DNA of 64,000 nt from Amaurobius ferox (Eukaryota > Arthropoda > Arachnida > Araneae > Amaurobiidae), in the NCBI GenBank assembly GCA_951213105.1, contig OX578146.1, positions 48,577,275-48,641,274 of the forward strand. Reading direction: 5' to 3'. Shown here piece after piece: positions 60,189-64,000 of this stretch. Position 1 is the stretch's first letter, and every line of letters starts with the position of its first letter. The notes below the pieces were generated by a model that made no database searches, was not told where the DNA came from, and was given only the letters and a program-made list of their open reading frames with translations. The translations under genes were made by a program, and so were the position numbers.

Positions 60189-62439
60189 GATAAAAATAAT
60201 AATAAATTACTGACTGAAACCCAAAAAATACCACAGAAGAATATATAACAAATGAGGATGTCTGTCTGTTGGAGGAGACATATTGGAAAATCTAAGCAAT
60301 TTATAGCTATAAAATTCAGTACAGTGATAGTTTAGGCCAAGTCCTGAGGTACCTCAGAGTGATTTTTAAAAAAATTAGAATTGGTTTTTAAATTATTTTA
60401 TGTTGAAGAGCAAACGTTAGCGATTTTCACAAATTAGTCATCAAAAGTATTATCACAGAGTTTCCATCTTAACATTTCAAAAAGTTTGAAGGAGTTTTGC
60501 ATGAATATAATGCATGAGAAACATTTTCGTATACTAATAAATAAAAATTTTAATTATTCTACTTCTTTTTTTAATTGGATTTATAAAAGTTGATTTTTGC
60601 ACTATTGATTGAAAATGGTATTTCTTTCACCTGCAAGGCAGTGCATGTGTGGCAGTTGCTATGAAAATCTCTAGGTCAATAGTTTGGGAATTTTGGTCAG
60701 GCGTTTTTTGTCCTATTTTAATATACTTCGCTTATTTAGGTGCTAATTATGTTCAAACTTAGCTTTCATTTTTACTTTCCTCGCTAAAAATACTATTTTT
60801 TCTTCTTGTGACTGCAAGTATTTTCATTAATTATTGAGAATGTAGTGTTGATGCTAAGGAAGTTTAGCATCCCCCATTCTTCCAATCAAAAAAAATTAAA
60901 TATGTCATATGATGATGCAAAACTCTGAAAAATATAGGATAAAATCTGATAGGTTCAAATATTTTACTGGATTACTAATTTTCAGCTGAAGGAATTGCAT
61001 TTCAAACATATTTCAGAAGTAAGTGTATTTAATGGTAAAGAACAAAATTACCATAAACATTCATACACTGAATTAAGACAAAACAAAGGTAAAGATTTCA
61101 AAAATACCTTCTGTTCTTTCACACAATAGAATAAAGCGTTTCAGAGAAGTACAAGTCAGCGATTAAGATTGTTTGGAAAATCAATTCTTTGTCTTGGCAA
61201 TGTCGTGTTTTTAAGAATTTGTCCAGTATCACAATTAAGTATGGTTTTGTTTTGAATAAATTTAAAACTATTCTGTCAAACTTATAGCTAAAAAAACAAA
61301 GTTAAGCCCATTGTCAATCACTGTTCAAGTTAAACTAAATAAAGTCCTTTCCAAACTTTTTTTCTAAACTTATTGAGTTTAGAGAGAAATATGCTCCACT
61401 TGGGAGGGGGGGGGGGGGGGTACAACATAAGAGAGAAAGTTGAAAGCTTTGGTAATTAACTAAATCTTAAATATTTCAAGGTAAGTAATATCTAATTTAG
61501 AAATCGTAACATATAAAATTCTTTAAATTTTGTAGTAAAAGGTATGACTATGGATAAAGACTTTTGTAATGAATGGATGAAGAAATTGCCCAATATTTTA
61601 AACAAATACAAAAAACAAGTGATCTTATATAACCAAGATTGTGTGTTCTCAAAAACTCAATTTTTTTTCTCGTAATTTTGGATTTATTTTTTCAAGAGTC
61701 AGCAATGGTTTCAAAACATACACTGTACCAAAATTCATTTAAGAAAAGCATACTCATGTATAAACCCCACTTAGTACACATTGATAGTCTGTCACTACAT
61801 TTTGAATTATACCTAGAAAGGCATTTTACTAAATTATTAAACCAATGTTGGCTTGGATTCGTAAGGGCTCCCATATAATAAGTCCCTGATGTGTGTGTGT
61901 GTGGGGGGGGGGGATTAAAATTCAGTACCACATGTAAAATGCATATCTAATTATCTTATCAAGGTAAATAAGATTCATTTTCAATATTAATAATCTGCAT
62001 AATTAAACTTATATAAATAACAGTCACACACATTTTACTAATACACATAAGGTACTTGAAACAAAAATTTATACATTATTATCTATTACAAAAAATATTT
62101 CTTGATAATTGAAATAGTTCAAATTCAATAAGAGAAAAAATCTACAAAGGAATTTTAAAACATAATGAATATTTTTTCTCATCTGAATACTTCCAATAAA
62201 TGTTATTAAATTCCCTATACAGGGGCTTGAAAATGGTGGCAACATTTTTTATTTCCTTAAATATTAATTCTAAGTATATACATACAATTCCAAAAATTTT
62301 TAAAAAGGAGTACGGAATATTATGAAAATGAGTCTCAACTTATTGGGTACTATATTTAGAAAAATTAAAAATCTAACTTTTTACATGCATGTAAAATTTC
62401 TAATTAGTAAAATATTCCTTATGACTTCATTAATTGAAA
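59886..62439. other. Non-coding stretch
   Basis: (AC)n/(TA)n at about 60150-60188, a G-run at about 61406 and a GT/G run at about 61890-61912. No exon or transposon recognised; ORFs at 60028-60234 and 61639-61931 have no domains. Confidence 0.5.
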
Positions 62440-62442
62440 TAA

Positions 62443-62630
62443 GGGCTGTGACACATGAGCATTTTCTCCTGTCTGTTTAGGAGACACTGTGTGCTAGGGG
62501 TAAAAGAATGCCTCGAGCTTGTCACAAAAGAACGTCTGTGTTCTCGTGTGACAAGCTCCAAGTATTCTTTTATTCCCAGCATGTAGTATCTCAAAAACGG
62601 ATGGGAGACAATGCTCGTGTGTCCTATCCC
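62443..62630. mobile_element. Harbinger-like foldback MITE
   Basis: TAA target duplication (62440-62442 and 62631-62633). TIRs are gggctgtgacacatgagca on the left and, reverse-complemented, gggataggacacacgagca on the right. The inverted similarity continues inward almost to the centre (gagcttgtcaca / tgtgacaagctc), so the 188-bp unit can fold back nearly completely. A 3-bp TWA duplication with GGG termini fits PIF/Harbinger MITEs. Confidence 0.85.
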
Positions 62631-62633
62631 TAA

Positions 62634-64000
62634 AAAAGTAAAAGTTTCTAAAACAGAAATTCACAGATATTAAAGAAAGGTATTTTTTAATTTAGGTCAC
62701 TTTACTATGCTTATTACATAGTCAAGACTTTTAAGGACAAATTTTAAGGATTTTAGGAACTGTTGGTGGAAATATTTTATTCAGCAGAATTTTGCAAATT
62801 TTGTAGATAAAGAGATGGCATTTTTTATTTTAACAAATGAAGTCAAACAGACTATTCTAATTGGAACTTTTATTCCGCAAGGCATGTGTAAAAAGTTATA
62901 TATTGATTGTTCTCCAAAAATTTTAACCCAAAATTGAGACTGCTTTCATAAAATTCTGCACGAAATTTCAAGAAACTTTGTAATTGCAAGTATATGTTTA
63001 GAACTAATATATAAAGAAATAAGACTCGTTACAACCTTATTTTAATATAAGAAGCACCAACAATGAATGTTGAACTGAATAATTGCATTTAAAATCAAAC
63101 TCAAAGTATAGTTTCTAAAGCATTATATTTGACACAATATGCACTATTTCATTATATGACTCCTACTTTGCATAAATTTTGATGCTTTGACACCAATAGT
63201 TAAAATATTCTTTTAATTAAATAACCAGCAACCTTTTAATTAGTATTCAAATATTACAACAAATTGTCTTTAAAGGCATACAAAAAAAAAAAAAAAAAAA
63301 AAAATTATTTAATATATTATTAAAAGTAAAATTTTAATACTAACTGCAAATACAATTACAGTGTACAGATCAAAACAAACAATTATTATAAATATTTGCA
63401 AAAAAATATCTATTCTGAATATTAATCATTATTTTATATCAATTTTCAATCATTGACTCATAAAATCCTGTGAGTTCATAAAATATTTTAGCACAATTGT
63501 AATAATGCAATTCATAATAATCAATCTATATAATAGCACTATTGTAATAAATTAATTCATAATTATTTTGAATTAGTAATTGCATGCTTTGAAAGTAATT
63601 CAAAAGTATCTCAGAAATTTCTAATTCACTTGTACTAAAACTAATCCCTACCATTTTAGCCAATTACACAACCGTGTAGTTTCTGAAACCACATACAAAA
63701 CTAATTTAGCATCTACCCCGGCAAGTTTAGGCACTAAAAAGATTATTTGATTATTGAAAAGGAAAGGATTGATTCTTACTTTCCCTTCCACTTTTCATCT
63801 TATTGTCTGCAGTGGTAGTCTCAAGGTCAATCATAAGAAATAGAAAGTATTTCTTTGATGATAAAAAATCTTATAATTTTATAAAAATAAATGCATGTTT
63901 TAAAATAAATTTAATTTTTCTTTCTATTTAATATTAGTTACATTTGAACTTTTAATCTTAAAAGAAAAAATGTAGTGTTAGTAGGTTATAGTGGATTTTA
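62634..64000. other. Non-coding stretch to window end
   Basis: AT-rich with an A-run at about 63280-63303. No exon could be supported, although shared upstream exons of the zinc-finger gene would be expected further right. Confidence 0.45.

Noticed and set aside
63777..63825. Possible small minus-strand exon (ccactgcag acceptor, gaaagtaag donor)
   Set aside because: Both signals exist, but the intervening ~27 bases have no recognisable coding content and such pairs are expected by chance.

Overview
This window looks like AT-rich arthropod nuclear DNA. A spider or other chelicerate is my best guess, from the transposon mix and the C2H2 exon style; that is inference, with no species-diagnostic gene seen. 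There are no operons and no prokaryotic signals. Host coding sequence is sparse and most of the recognisable content is transposable elements.

Host-type genes. On the minus strand there is a dispersed series of short C2H2 zinc-finger exons (17.3, 26.2, 29.6, 34.1, 42.5 and 56.7 kb). Each has an AG splice acceptor and its own stop codon, and all six acceptors are in the same codon phase. Two decayed relatives lie at 51.2 and 57.7 kb. This is the layout of a locus with mutually exclusive alternative 3' zinc-finger exons (as in BTB-ZF genes such as lola); the shared 5' exons would lie beyond the right edge. At the left edge, on the plus strand, an open frame couples one C2H2 finger to about 27 copies of a basic 10-residue repeat encoded by a 30-bp minisatellite.

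Mobile elements, left to right: a dead Tigger/pogo element with a nested tRNA-headed SINE (4.0-6.2 kb); a second SINE of that family (6.3 kb); a TA-flanked MITE (7.3-8.2 kb); a Helitron abutting it that carries a tandemly amplified SINE array (8.2-10.7 kb); a Tc1 relic (14.6-15.5 kb); a deleted mariner (18.1 kb); a 3.7-kb hAT (18.9-22.6 kb); a deleted Tc1 (22.8 kb); a MITE (24.8 kb); a hAT relic (31.5 kb); a Penelope-like reverse transcriptase split by an unclassified 6-bp-TSD element and by a full-length mariner with an intact transposase (36.2-40.6 kb); a SINE with target duplications (41.6 kb); a non-autonomous hAT (45.2-47.8 kb); nested hAT-type elements (49.7-50.7 kb); a Tc1 fragment (51.9 kb); a DUF4817-type IS630/Tc1/mariner element interrupted by a large palindrome (53.3-56.3 kb); a second Helitron (58.2-59.9 kb); and a Harbinger-like foldback MITE (62.4 kb).

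The rest is AT-rich non-coding DNA with microsatellites, tandem repeats and two short perfect or near-perfect hairpins. If the zinc-finger exons form one gene, nearly everything from 17 to 64 kb is its intronic or inter-exon DNA.
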